From Candidatus Neomicrothrix sp. UBA4742 (GTDB taxonomy: Bacteria; Actinomycetota; Acidimicrobiia; Acidimicrobiales; Acidimicrobilacustridaceae), in the NCBI GenBank assembly GCA_002403895.1, contig DHIQ01000230.1:1-7504 (forward strand): 7,504 nucleotides of DNA. The letters are read 5' to 3'. The notes beneath the pieces were generated by a model that worked only from the letters and a program-made list of their open reading frames with translations, did not search any database and had not been told where the DNA came from. Positions 1 to 5,452 of this stretch are shown piece by piece; within the stretch, counting starts at the first letter, position 1, and every line of letters starts with the position of its first letter. The translations under genes were made by a program, and so were the position numbers.

Positions 1-915
1 GTGGTTGGGGTCCATGTTGGCCTGGATCTTGAAGACGAAGGCGGTCATGGCGTTTTCGTGCGCGTCGATGACGCGCGTATTGGCACTTTGCGCGCGCGGC
101 GGCGGCGCGAAAAAAGCGAGCGCATCGAGCAGGTCCTTGACGCCGAAATTCTTCAGCGCCGAGCCGAAGAACACCGGCGTCAGGTGACCCTCGCGGAACG
201 CTTCCAGCTCGAACGGCTTGCAGGCTTCCGACACCAGCGCGAGTTCTTCCCTGATCTCGCCGACGTCGAGATTGGGATTGCGGCCGGCGAGATCGGCGAT
301 GTCGATCTGTTGCGCCGCACCGGTCTTGGCGCCGCCGCCCTCGAGCAGGCGCACGCCGCCGGTTGAGAGATCGTAGGTGCCGAGGAAATCGCGGCCGCGG
401 CCGACCGGCCAGGTCATCGGCGTGGTATCGAGCGCCAGCGTCTTTTCGATTTCATCCAGCAGATCGAAGGTATCACGGCTCTCGCGGTCCATCTTGTTGA
501 TGAAGGTGATGATCGGAATGTCGCGCAGCCGGCAGACCTCGATCAGTTTCAGCGTGCGCGCCTCGATGCCCTTGGCGGCGTCGATCACCATCACGGCCGA
601 ATCCGCCGCCGTCAGGGTGCGATAGGTGTCTTCGGAAAAGTCTTCATGGCCGGGCGTGTCCAAAAGGTTGAACCCCGTGTCCTGGTATTCAAACGTCATC
701 ACCGCCGATGTGACCGAGATGCCGCGTTCCTGCTCGATCTTCATCCAGTCGGATTTCGCGCGCCGCGCCTCGCCGCGCGCCTTCACCCTTCCTGCGGCAT
801 GGATCGCCCCGCCCAGCAGCAGCAGGTGTTCCGTCAGCGTGGTCTTGCCGGCGTCGGGATGGGAAATGATGGCGAAGGTGCGCCGGCGGGCGGCCTCAGC
901 CACGAGATCGTTCAC
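1..915 (-). CDS. prfC: Peptide chain release factor 3 (RF3), N-terminal part, cut by window edge
   Basis: RF3 is a cytoplasmic translational GTPase that removes RF1/RF2 from the ribosome after termination. The frame is open from a GTG at 915 to the window edge, giving 305 residues of a protein that is usually about 530. The G-domain motifs are all present: P-loop SHPDAGKTT (18-26), switch I GISVTS (65-70), DTPGH (86-90), NKMD (140-143) and GSAL (251-254). The RF3-specific stretch AKSDWMKIEQERGIS (53-67) separates it from EF-G. An in-frame TAG at 925-927 makes GTG 915 the furthest possible start, and a TAGCCT box lies 6 nt before it. It is co-directional with the serine hydrolase, 64 bp downstream. 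Wording such as GGVRLLEGGGAKTGAAQQ and KIQANMDPNH matches what I remember of alphaproteobacterial RF3 rather than actinobacterial ones, suggesting transfer. The family call is very sure; the origin is inference. Confidence 0.96.
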   Translation of the reverse strand, partial: MNDLVAEAARRRTFAIISHPDAGKTTLTEHLLLLGGAIHAAGRVKARGEARRAKSDWMKIEQERGISVTSAVMTFEYQDTGFNLLDTPGHEDFSEDTYRTLTAADSAVMVIDAAKGIEARTLKLIEVCRLRDIPIITFINKMDRESRDTFDLLDEIEKTLALDTTPMTWPVGRGRDFLGTYDLSTGGVRLLEGGGAKTGAAQQIDIADLAGRNPNLDVGEIREELALVSEACKPFELEAFREGHLTPVFFGSALKNFGVKDLLDALAFFAPPPRAQSANTRVIDAHENAMTAFVFKIQANMDPNH

Positions 916-921
916 CGCACG

Positions 922-927
922 AGGCTA
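922..927 (-). promoter_or_regulatory. Putative -10 box of prfC, leaderless start
   Basis: TAGCCT on the minus strand ends 6 nt (CGTGCG) before the GTG start of prfC, and no Shine-Dalgarno sequence is visible. This spacing would put the transcription start on or next to the start codon, as in leaderless actinobacterial mRNAs. No convincing -35 box is seen. Confidence 0.45.
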
Positions 928-979
928 CTGGCGACGGGTCCCGTCTCCGGGGCAGGGTCCTGTGCTCGTTCCGGACGGT

Positions 980-2152
980 TCAGAGGGCGTCGTACACGGC
1001 GTTCATCAGGTTGGCGCTGCGCATGTCGCCGGCGATGCCGATGTCCATGCGGTTCATGACGTAGCCGAAGCCCAGCTCGGCCTCGGGGTCGCCCCAGCCG
1101 ACCGACCCGCCCATGCCGTAGTGGCCGAAACTCTCTGCACCCCGCTGGACCAACAGCGTCGAGGGGAGCATGAACCCGAGCCCGAACTGGATGTCGAGCC
1201 CCATGAGGATCGTGTTGGGACCGGAGGTCAGCTGGGTGGTGGCCGCCTTGAGCTGGGCGGGGCCGAGAACGCGGACGCCTTCTACCTCACTGACCATGCC
1301 GGCGTACATCCGGGCCAGCGAGCGGGCGTCGGTGACCCCGTTGGCCGCGGGGATCTCGGCCGCCCGCACGGCACGGGTGTTGAACACGTCCAGTCCGTCG
1401 AGGTCTTGGCTCGGAGAGAAGGCGCCACCGGGGGCGTTCAGGGCGCGGCCGAGGTCGGTCTCGGGGCCCATGATCATGTCCATCATGTCCTTCATGGGGC
1501 CCGGCGGCGGCGTGGGGATGGTGATGAGGGGGACCACGCGGGTCTCCTGCTCCTCGGGCAGCCCGATCCAGAAGTCGAGGCCTAGCGGCTCGGCCACCTC
1601 GTCCCGGAAGAAGGTCCCCAGACTCTTCCCGCTGATGCGGCGAACCACCTCACCCACCAACCAGCCGTAGGTGGTGGCGTGGTAGCCGTGCTGGGTGCCG
1701 GGTTCCCAGGAGGGGGCCTGGCGTTCGAGGGCGGCGATGACGGGTTCCCATCCGAGGGCCTCCTCCAAGGTCATGACGTCATCGACCCAGGCCAGGCCGC
1801 TCTGGTGCGAGAGCAGGTAGCGCACGGGGAGGTCAGCCTTGCCCGCCTCGGCGAACTCGGGCCAGTAGGTGGCCACCGGCGCGTCGACGTCGAGCAGGCC
1901 CTGCTCGACCAGTCGGTTGGCGCACAGCGCTGTCGCGCCCTTGGTGGTTGAGAAGACCAGAATGATCGAGTCTTCGTTCCACGATGCGCCGGTGGCGGGG
2001 TCGGCCACACCACCCCACAGGTCTACGACCTTCTCGCCCCGATGATAGGCGGAGAAGGCGGCGCCTACCTCGGCCTGGTTGGCAAAGTTGTCGGCGAAGA
2101 CGTCGCGGACGCGTTCGAAGCCGGGAGCGGTCGAGCCATGGATCTCAGTCAT
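980..2152 (-). CDS. Class C beta-lactamase-fold serine hydrolase/esterase
   Basis: A 390-residue protein of the beta-lactamase/penicillin-binding serine hydrolase superfamily (Pfam Beta-lactamase; EstB/LACTB-like). The SxxK nucleophile motif is S68-T-T-K71. The Tyr motif is Y157-H-A in GYHATTYGWLVGEV, where class C enzymes have YxN. The third motif is H344-Y-G346 in SFGHYGMGGS, replacing KTG. No signal peptide is visible, so it is probably cytoplasmic. That, and the HxG box, fit the esterase/amidase branch better than a secreted antibiotic-degrading lactamase. A Met-rich stretch PMKDMMDMIMG (219-229) lies in an inserted loop. The start ATG has a TACGGT box 6 nt upstream and no clear ribosome site. 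It lies 53 bp downstream of the fur-like gene on the same strand, and a hairpin separates them. The true substrate cannot be read from the sequence. Confidence 0.9.
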   Translation of the reverse strand: MTEIHGSTAPGFERVRDVFADNFANQAEVGAAFSAYHRGEKVVDLWGGVADPATGASWNEDSIILVFSTTKGATALCANRLVEQGLLDVDAPVATYWPEFAEAGKADLPVRYLLSHQSGLAWVDDVMTLEEALGWEPVIAALERQAPSWEPGTQHGYHATTYGWLVGEVVRRISGKSLGTFFRDEVAEPLGLDFWIGLPEEQETRVVPLITIPTPPPGPMKDMMDMIMGPETDLGRALNAPGGAFSPSQDLDGLDVFNTRAVRAAEIPAANGVTDARSLARMYAGMVSEVEGVRVLGPAQLKAATTQLTSGPNTILMGLDIQFGLGFMLPSTLLVQRGAESFGHYGMGGSVGWGDPEAELGFGYVMNRMDIGIAGDMRSANLMNAVYDAL

Positions 2153-2158
2153 TGCCCA

Positions 2159-2164
2159 ACCGTA
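2159..2164 (-). promoter_or_regulatory. Putative -10 box of the serine hydrolase, leaderless start
   Basis: TACGGT on the minus strand, followed by a 6-nt gap (TTGGGC) and then the ATG at 2152. It follows the same layout as the prfC, fur and hydrolase starts in this window. There is no recognisable -35 element, so this rests on position and recurrence. Confidence 0.35.
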
Positions 2165-2171
2165 TCTGACG

Positions 2172-2188
2172 GCCGTCGCCTCGACGGC
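2172..2188 (-). terminator. GC-rich hairpin between fur-like gene and serine hydrolase
   Basis: A perfect inverted repeat with arms GCCGTCG and CGACGGC and a 3-nt loop lies in the 53-bp gap, just after the fur-like stop codon. It could end or attenuate transcription from the regulator before the hydrolase promoter. There is no T-tract after it on the minus strand, so it may act weakly or be chance in GC-rich DNA. Confidence 0.3.
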
Positions 2189-2205
2189 GGGGCTCCGTCA
2201 TGAGT

Positions 2206-2658
2206 TCAGGAGCAGTCGGAGCAGCGTCCCACGAGGTCGAGTCGATGGAGATCGGCCTCGAACCCGGTCTCTCGCCCGACGGCGGCGAATGCCTCGGCCA
2301 TCGAGGCTTCGAGGACGGGGCCGATGGTGAAGTCGGCCACCGCCCCACACGAGGAGCAGATGAGGTGGTGGTGATGCTCGGTGAGATCCTCGGCCAGTTC
2401 GTAGCGGGTGAACTCGTCGGTGGCCACCACCCGATGGACGACACCGGCCTGCTCGAGTACGGCCAGATTGCGGTAGACGGAGCTCTGGGCCAGATCGGTC
2501 CGCAGGGCCAGCACCTCGGTGATTGTCACTGGGTGACCGGTCGCCTCGAGCAGCGATACCAGCACCCGCCGGTTGGTGGTGTAGCGCTGGCTGTCCCCCC
2601 GGAGCCGTTGGGCGGCGGTGGAGTGGAGGTCGGCGGACGGGAGGTGGTCCTCGGGCAT
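2206..2658 (-). CDS. Fur-family metal-responsive transcriptional repressor (Fur/Zur-like)
   Basis: A 150-residue DNA-binding metal sensor of the Fur superfamily. The N-terminal winged helix spans about residues 17-85, with the recognition helix around SSVYRNLAVLEQAGVV (59-74). The dimerisation domain follows, with a His cluster H95-H98 running into C101-S-S-C104. The C-terminal pair C146-S-D-C149 completes a structural Cys4 zinc site. An HHHH cluster and a terminal CxxC are common in Zur and in actinobacterial Fur paralogs, so zinc, iron or peroxide sensing cannot be decided from sequence. I chose ATG 2658 over GTG 2667 because a TAGGGT box overlaps the GTG and ends 7 nt before the ATG. A Fur-box-like sequence lies about 17 bp upstream, next to this promoter, implying autoregulation. 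The gene is divergent from the membrane protein. Confidence 0.93.
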   Translation of the reverse strand: MPEDHLPSADLHSTAAQRLRGDSQRYTTNRRVLVSLLEATGHPVTITEVLALRTDLAQSSVYRNLAVLEQAGVVHRVVATDEFTRYELAEDLTEHHHHLICSSCGAVADFTIGPVLEASMAEAFAAVGRETGFEADLHRLDLVGRCSDCS

Positions 2659-2665
2659 GGGCCCC

Positions 2666-2671
2666 ACCCTA
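2666..2671 (-). promoter_or_regulatory. Putative -10 box of the fur-like gene, leaderless start
   Basis: TAGGGT on the minus strand is followed by 7 nt (GGGGCCC) and the ATG at 2658. A transcript would begin at or within a base or two of the start codon. The Fur-box-like sequence lies where the -35 region and spacer would be, so bound repressor would block the promoter. Confidence 0.45.
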
Positions 2672-2674
2672 TCG

Positions 2675-2693
2675 GAGAATGAGAATCAGTGAG
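2675..2693. promoter_or_regulatory. Fur-box-like operator in the divergent promoter region
   Basis: Two direct GAGAAT hexamers (2675-2680 and 2681-2686) followed by CAGTGAG. Compared base by base with the classical Fur box GATAATGATAATCATTATC, 13 of 19 positions agree: most of the left two hexamers and the CA centre match, while the right arm is degenerate. The core TGAGAATCA also resembles the left half of actinobacterial Zur sites. It sits between the fur-like gene and the divergent membrane protein gene, over the predicted -35/spacer of the former, exactly where an autoregulatory operator is expected. The poor right half lowers certainty. Confidence 0.45.
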
Positions 2694-2708
2694 AACGTGG
2701 AGGCCTGG

Positions 2709-2714
2709 CATGCT
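2709..2714 (+). promoter_or_regulatory. Possible weak -10 box of the membrane-protein gene
   Basis: CATGCT followed by 6 nt (GGTCCG) and the GTG at 2721. It departs from TANNNT at the first base but has the same spacing as the other starts in the window. The GTGGAGG at 2697-2703 is too far from the GTG to be a good ribosome site. Confidence 0.25.
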
Positions 2715-2720
2715 GGTCCG

Positions 2721-3557
2721 GTGACCAACTCCGTCCCTCTGCCTCCCGTGGGTGAGGTCGAGCTGCCGGGGACGTTGCTATCAGCGGTGCGAGCCGAGTT
2801 CCGCCGCGCTTTTCACTCGCCGTACGAAACGCCCATCGTGGTGGTCGTCAATGGGCTGCTCATGACCGTCCTCTGGTTCGGCCTACCGGTCGGGCTCCAG
2901 GACGCCCTGTTCACGCTGCACGGGGAGCTGGCCTTCCCCATGGTGCTGGCCAGCTGGATGATCTCCGACGTGCCCGCCACCAATGTCGTGGGACCAGACC
3001 GGTTCCGCGTGGCGTCGGTGCTCGACGATCCCCAGCACCTGCGCCGGTTGCTCTACGCCAAGAACCTGGTGTTGTGGGCGTTGGTGGCGCCGTTCTGTGC
3101 CGCGGTGGCCATCGGCATCGGCGCCAGTTCTCACCGCCTGTCTACCTGTTTGCTCACCGCGCTGTGGATCGTGATCGCTCCCATGGGCGCGTTGGGGGTT
3201 TCGGCTTGGGTGGGCATCCGCTTCCCCTACCACCCCCGACCGCTGCGCTGGCGATGGGAGAACCGCCATCGGTGGCGCACCGTCATCGTACGCTGGCTGA
3301 CCCTCGCCCTGGTTCCCTACGCCCTGGTGCCCGCACTGACCGTCGTCATCCTTTCCCCGTCGCTGTTGGTGTGGAACCTCGGCAACGACCACGGACTCAA
3401 CGGTCGGCTCGCGGACGGCGAATTCGCGGCCGGTTTGGTGGTGTCGGCCGCCCTGTCTGCCGCCATGTTCTTCGGGGGTCACCGCGTCGGGCTGGCCATG
3501 GCTCGACGCCGGGCCGAATCGCTGCGGGCCTACCTGGCTGACCCCGAACGGGGCTGA
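2721..3557 (+). CDS. Multi-spanning membrane protein of unknown function
   Basis: 278 residues from GTG 2721, with about six predicted membrane helices near residues 37-57, 66-82, 115-135, 142-165, 190-213 and 235-258. Arg-rich connectors (for example 172-187 and 260-269) suggest cytoplasmic loops. The stretch LRRLLYAKNLVLW (108-120) before a helix is reminiscent of ABC-2-type permease subunits, but no ATPase lies beside it and I do not recognise the family. An in-frame ATG at 2679 would add 14 residues but lies inside the operator and has no ribosome site with usable spacing; open frame also continues further upstream over the fur-like gene and is a shadow. The gene is divergent from the regulator and 40 bp ahead of the hydrolase pair. 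Possible control by the Fur-like protein makes metal transport or stress a reasonable guess, not a conclusion. Confidence 0.8.
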   Translation: MTNSVPLPPVGEVELPGTLLSAVRAEFRRAFHSPYETPIVVVVNGLLMTVLWFGLPVGLQDALFTLHGELAFPMVLASWMISDVPATNVVGPDRFRVASVLDDPQHLRRLLYAKNLVLWALVAPFCAAVAIGIGASSHRLSTCLLTALWIVIAPMGALGVSAWVGIRFPYHPRPLRWRWENRHRWRTVIVRWLTLALVPYALVPALTVVILSPSLLVWNLGNDHGLNGRLADGEFAAGLVVSAALSAAMFFGGHRVGLAMARRRAESLRAYLADPERG

Positions 3558-3585
3558 TCCGGCTGGGTCAGGCTTGGCGATCCCG

Positions 3586-3591
3586 TAGGCT
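3586..3591 (+). promoter_or_regulatory. Putative -10 box of alpha/beta hydrolase gene, leaderless start
   Basis: TAGGCT followed by 6 nt (CCCGGC) and the GTG at 3598, with no Shine-Dalgarno sequence. It suggests that the two hydrolase genes have their own promoter inside the 40-bp gap after the membrane-protein gene. No clear -35 box is visible. Confidence 0.45.
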
Positions 3592-3597
3592 CCCGGC

Positions 3598-4515
3598 GTG
3601 ACCGACCAGGCTGAGGAGATCGTGAGCTACCCCGGGGCGAAGCGACCGGATCGCACCCGATGGGTGTCGGCCAATGGCTTGCGCATCGCCGTCTACGAGT
3701 GGGGCCCGGCCGACGCCCCGCCCATCGCGATGGCCCACGGGGGATTCGACTTCGCCGGCACGTTCGATGTGTTCGCCCCGCTCCTGGTGCAAGGGGGCTA
3801 CCGCTGCGTGTCGTGGGACGCCCGGGGCCACGGCGACTCGAACTGGAGCGTGCTCTACAGCTGGGGCGGCGACCTGCGTGACGCGCTGGCTGTCCTCGAC
3901 TCCGTGAGCCCCGATCCGGTCCCCTTCCTGGGGCATTCAAAAGGGGGAGGGGTCATGTTGGAGTTGGCCGACGCCTGCCCCCATCGCGTCTCCCACGTCA
4001 TCAATCTCGATGGGTTGCCCTCCAAAAACAATTGGCCCGACGTGTCCGATCGGGAACGCACCCGCATGGTGCACACCGAGATCACCGGGTGGCTCGACCA
4101 TCGGCGATCGGCGGTGGACAAGCAACGACGGCCCGACACTCTCGACGGTCTGGCCCAACGGCGCGCCCGCATGAACCCCAGGCTCGACCCCGAGTGGTTG
4201 CGCTATCTCGTGACGGTCGGCGCTCGTCATGACGCGGACGGATGGCGGTGGAAGCTCGACCCGACGTTGCGCATGGGCGGCTTCGGCCCCTGGCGGCCCG
4301 AATGGTCCATGCAGCGGGTCCCCGGCATCGGGGCTCCGTTCCTCGGTGTCTTGGGTCTCGAGGTCGAAGCGATGGGCTGGGGCACGACCACCGACGACGT
4401 CCTGCCCTACCTGCCGCCCGGGGCCGAGTTCGTTCCCCTCGAAGGGGTGGGTCACTTCGTCCACATCGAACAACCACGCGTGGTGGCCGACCTCGTCCTG
4501 GACTTCCTGGCATGA
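3598..4515 (+). CDS. Alpha/beta hydrolase (epoxide hydrolase/esterase-like)
   Basis: A complete 305-residue soluble alpha/beta hydrolase. The oxyanion-hole motif is H47-G-G49, and DARGHGDS (74-81) follows strand 4. The nucleophile elbow is G112-H-S114-K-G116, and the C-terminal catalytic histidine is H286 in GVGHFVHIEQP. A serine nucleophile rather than aspartate argues for esterase, lipase, lactonase or C-C hydrolase chemistry rather than a true epoxide hydrolase. A cap-like insert spans roughly 145-235. The canonical acid position after strand 7 (usually GxxD) reads GLEVEAMG (253-260), so E255, E257 or D138 may serve instead. Start GTG 3598 is supported by the TAGGCT box 6 nt before it. Its stop overlaps the start of the next hydrolase by four bases (ATGA), so the two are probably co-translated. 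The substrate is unknown. Confidence 0.92.
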   Translation: MTDQAEEIVSYPGAKRPDRTRWVSANGLRIAVYEWGPADAPPIAMAHGGFDFAGTFDVFAPLLVQGGYRCVSWDARGHGDSNWSVLYSWGGDLRDALAVLDSVSPDPVPFLGHSKGGGVMLELADACPHRVSHVINLDGLPSKNNWPDVSDRERTRMVHTEITGWLDHRRSAVDKQRRPDTLDGLAQRRARMNPRLDPEWLRYLVTVGARHDADGWRWKLDPTLRMGGFGPWRPEWSMQRVPGIGAPFLGVLGLEVEAMGWGTTTDDVLPYLPPGAEFVPLEGVGHFVHIEQPRVVADLVLDFLA

Positions 4516-5186
4516 GCGCCGCAGCTGCCTCCTCGTCGGTGAACTTCGTACGCAACGGCCGCGCCGATCTGGCCGTGCACCACCTGCGAGGGGGAACCGG
4601 TCGACCGCTGCTGCTGCTCCATGGCTTGGCCGAGCGCACGCCGGACACCGCGCCCGCCACCGTCGACCACTGGGTCGGTCCCGTCTGCGGCCTCGACTTC
4701 ATCGGGCATGGGAGCTCCACCATCCCGGCGGGTGGCGGCTACACGGCCGAGGTATTGATGGCCGACGTCGACGCCGCCCTCGGGGAGCTGGGGCCGTGCA
4801 CCATCCTGGGCCGCGGCCTCGGTGCTTATGTTGCCCTGCTCATCGCCGGGGCACGACCCGAGCTCGTGCGGGGGGCCATCCTGGCTGACGGGCCCGGGCT
4901 GATCGGGGGTGGCATCCGCCCGTCGTCCCCGTTGGTGGTGCCGCTGGATCCGGCGCTCCCCGTCCCTCCCGATCCACTGGCGCTGGCGGAGCTCTCCCGC
5001 GACGTCCGGCCTCCCGACTACGCGGCGGAGTTCGTGCGCATGGCCCTGCACGGTTCGGGCCTCGACCAGCCCATCGCCGTGGCCGCCGTCGTACGCCCCG
5101 AGTGGCTGACCGGGGTGGTCGGTGAGTTCGGCGTCATCGAGCTGACCGTCGAGTCGGCCCTCGCTCGCTTCGCCCGCATCGACTGA
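4512..5186 (+). CDS. Alpha/beta hydrolase-fold protein lacking catalytic serine (probable pseudoenzyme)
   Basis: A 224-residue protein, shorter than the usual 260-300 for the family. The fold markers are clear: RPLLLLHG (31-38) with the HG oxyanion motif, LDFIGHGSS (61-69) after strand 4, and the elbow strand-turn-helix CTILGRGLGAYVALLIAG (96-113). In that elbow the G-x-S-x-G nucleophile position is glycine: G100-R-G102-L-G104, read directly from a GGC codon. No catalytic His motif is found near the C terminus, which is also short. The frame is intact with normal codon use and the surrounding helices are well kept, so it looks maintained rather than decaying. Its ATG lies in the ATGA overlap with the intact hydrolase upstream, which suggests a joint role such as a partner or regulatory subunit. 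The longer open frame reaching back to 4242 is a shadow of the upstream gene. Confidence 0.85.
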   Translation: MSAAAASSSVNFVRNGRADLAVHHLRGGTGRPLLLLHGLAERTPDTAPATVDHWVGPVCGLDFIGHGSSTIPAGGGYTAEVLMADVDAALGELGPCTILGRGLGAYVALLIAGARPELVRGAILADGPGLIGGGIRPSSPLVVPLDPALPVPPDPLALAELSRDVRPPDYAAEFVRMALHGSGLDQPIAVAAVVRPEWLTGVVGEFGVIELTVESALARFARID

Positions 5187-5398
5187 CCTCGCCTGACGGG
5201 GTTTCGACCACCGAGCGGGCCCCCAGACCGGACAGCACCGTGTCGATCTCTGAGTCGATGACGAGATCGCGGGTGGCATCGTCGAACGGGAAGCCGAGTA
5301 GCAACAGATCGGCGACCCCGTGGGTCGCCGTCCACAACGTGAGCGCGGCGACGATCGATCCTCGACCGCTCCCGGACTGCTTCCCGTTCCGGGGTCAC
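5134..5398 (-). pseudogene. TetR-family regulator relic, C-terminal ligand-domain fragment with frameshift
   Basis: On the minus strand the frame at about 5187-5352 reads LTLWTATHGVADLLLLGFPF and later DLVIDSEIDTVLSGLG. This pattern is typical of the C-terminal WHG-type domain of actinobacterial TetR regulators (W..HG...L, then a helix ending in L.GL). Above it, VTPEREAVRERSRI (from 5398) looks like the preceding helix but is in another frame. The two join cleanly as RIVAALTLW if one copy of the tandem GATC at 5353-5360 is removed. The helix-turn-helix domain is absent: only about 50 bp remain before the end of the prenyl synthase gene. The open frame runs on to a TGA at 5134, overlapping the convergent hydrolase-like gene, though the conserved part ends near 5187. 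Without a DNA-binding domain it cannot work as a repressor. Confidence 0.5.
5310..5330. terminator. Strong hairpin in the convergent intergenic region
   Basis: A perfect 9-bp inverted repeat, CGGCGACCC and GGGTCGCCG, around a 3-nt loop CGT. It lies between the ends of the plus-strand hydrolase pair and the minus-strand prenyl synthase operon, a natural place for a bidirectional terminator. There is no T-run on either side, and the bases also belong to the TetR relic (the THGVAD region), so the role is uncertain. Confidence 0.35.
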
Positions 5399-5452
5399 TT
5401 TCACAAACGTCAATGGTGGGACGGATTCTCGCCGCATGCCGCGGTGTTGCGT

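Noticed and set aside
933..945. Short palindrome GACGGGTCCCGTC between the serine hydrolase and prfC
   Set aside because: Only a 5-6 bp stem with almost no loop and no T-tract; such repeats are common by chance at this GC content.
626..1585. A 319-codon plus-strand open frame spanning the prfC start and the serine hydrolase
   Set aside because: It runs antisense to two well-supported genes and crosses their boundary. The translation is low-complexity (His/Gly/Val-rich) with no recognisable motif, as expected of a shadow in GC-rich DNA.
2523..2720. N-terminal extension of the membrane-protein frame
   Set aside because: These codons lie opposite the fur-like gene and its operator and encode Trp/Gly/Arg-rich nonsense. 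GTG 2721 is a better start.
2883..3482. A 199-codon minus-strand open frame inside the membrane-protein gene
   Set aside because: Its translation is Gln/His/Gly-rich without hydrophobic core or motif, and it is fully antisense to a gene with clear membrane helices.
3542..3553. CCCCGAACGGGG at the end of the membrane-protein gene as a terminator
   Set aside because: Only a 4-5 bp stem, overlapping the coding end and without a T-run.
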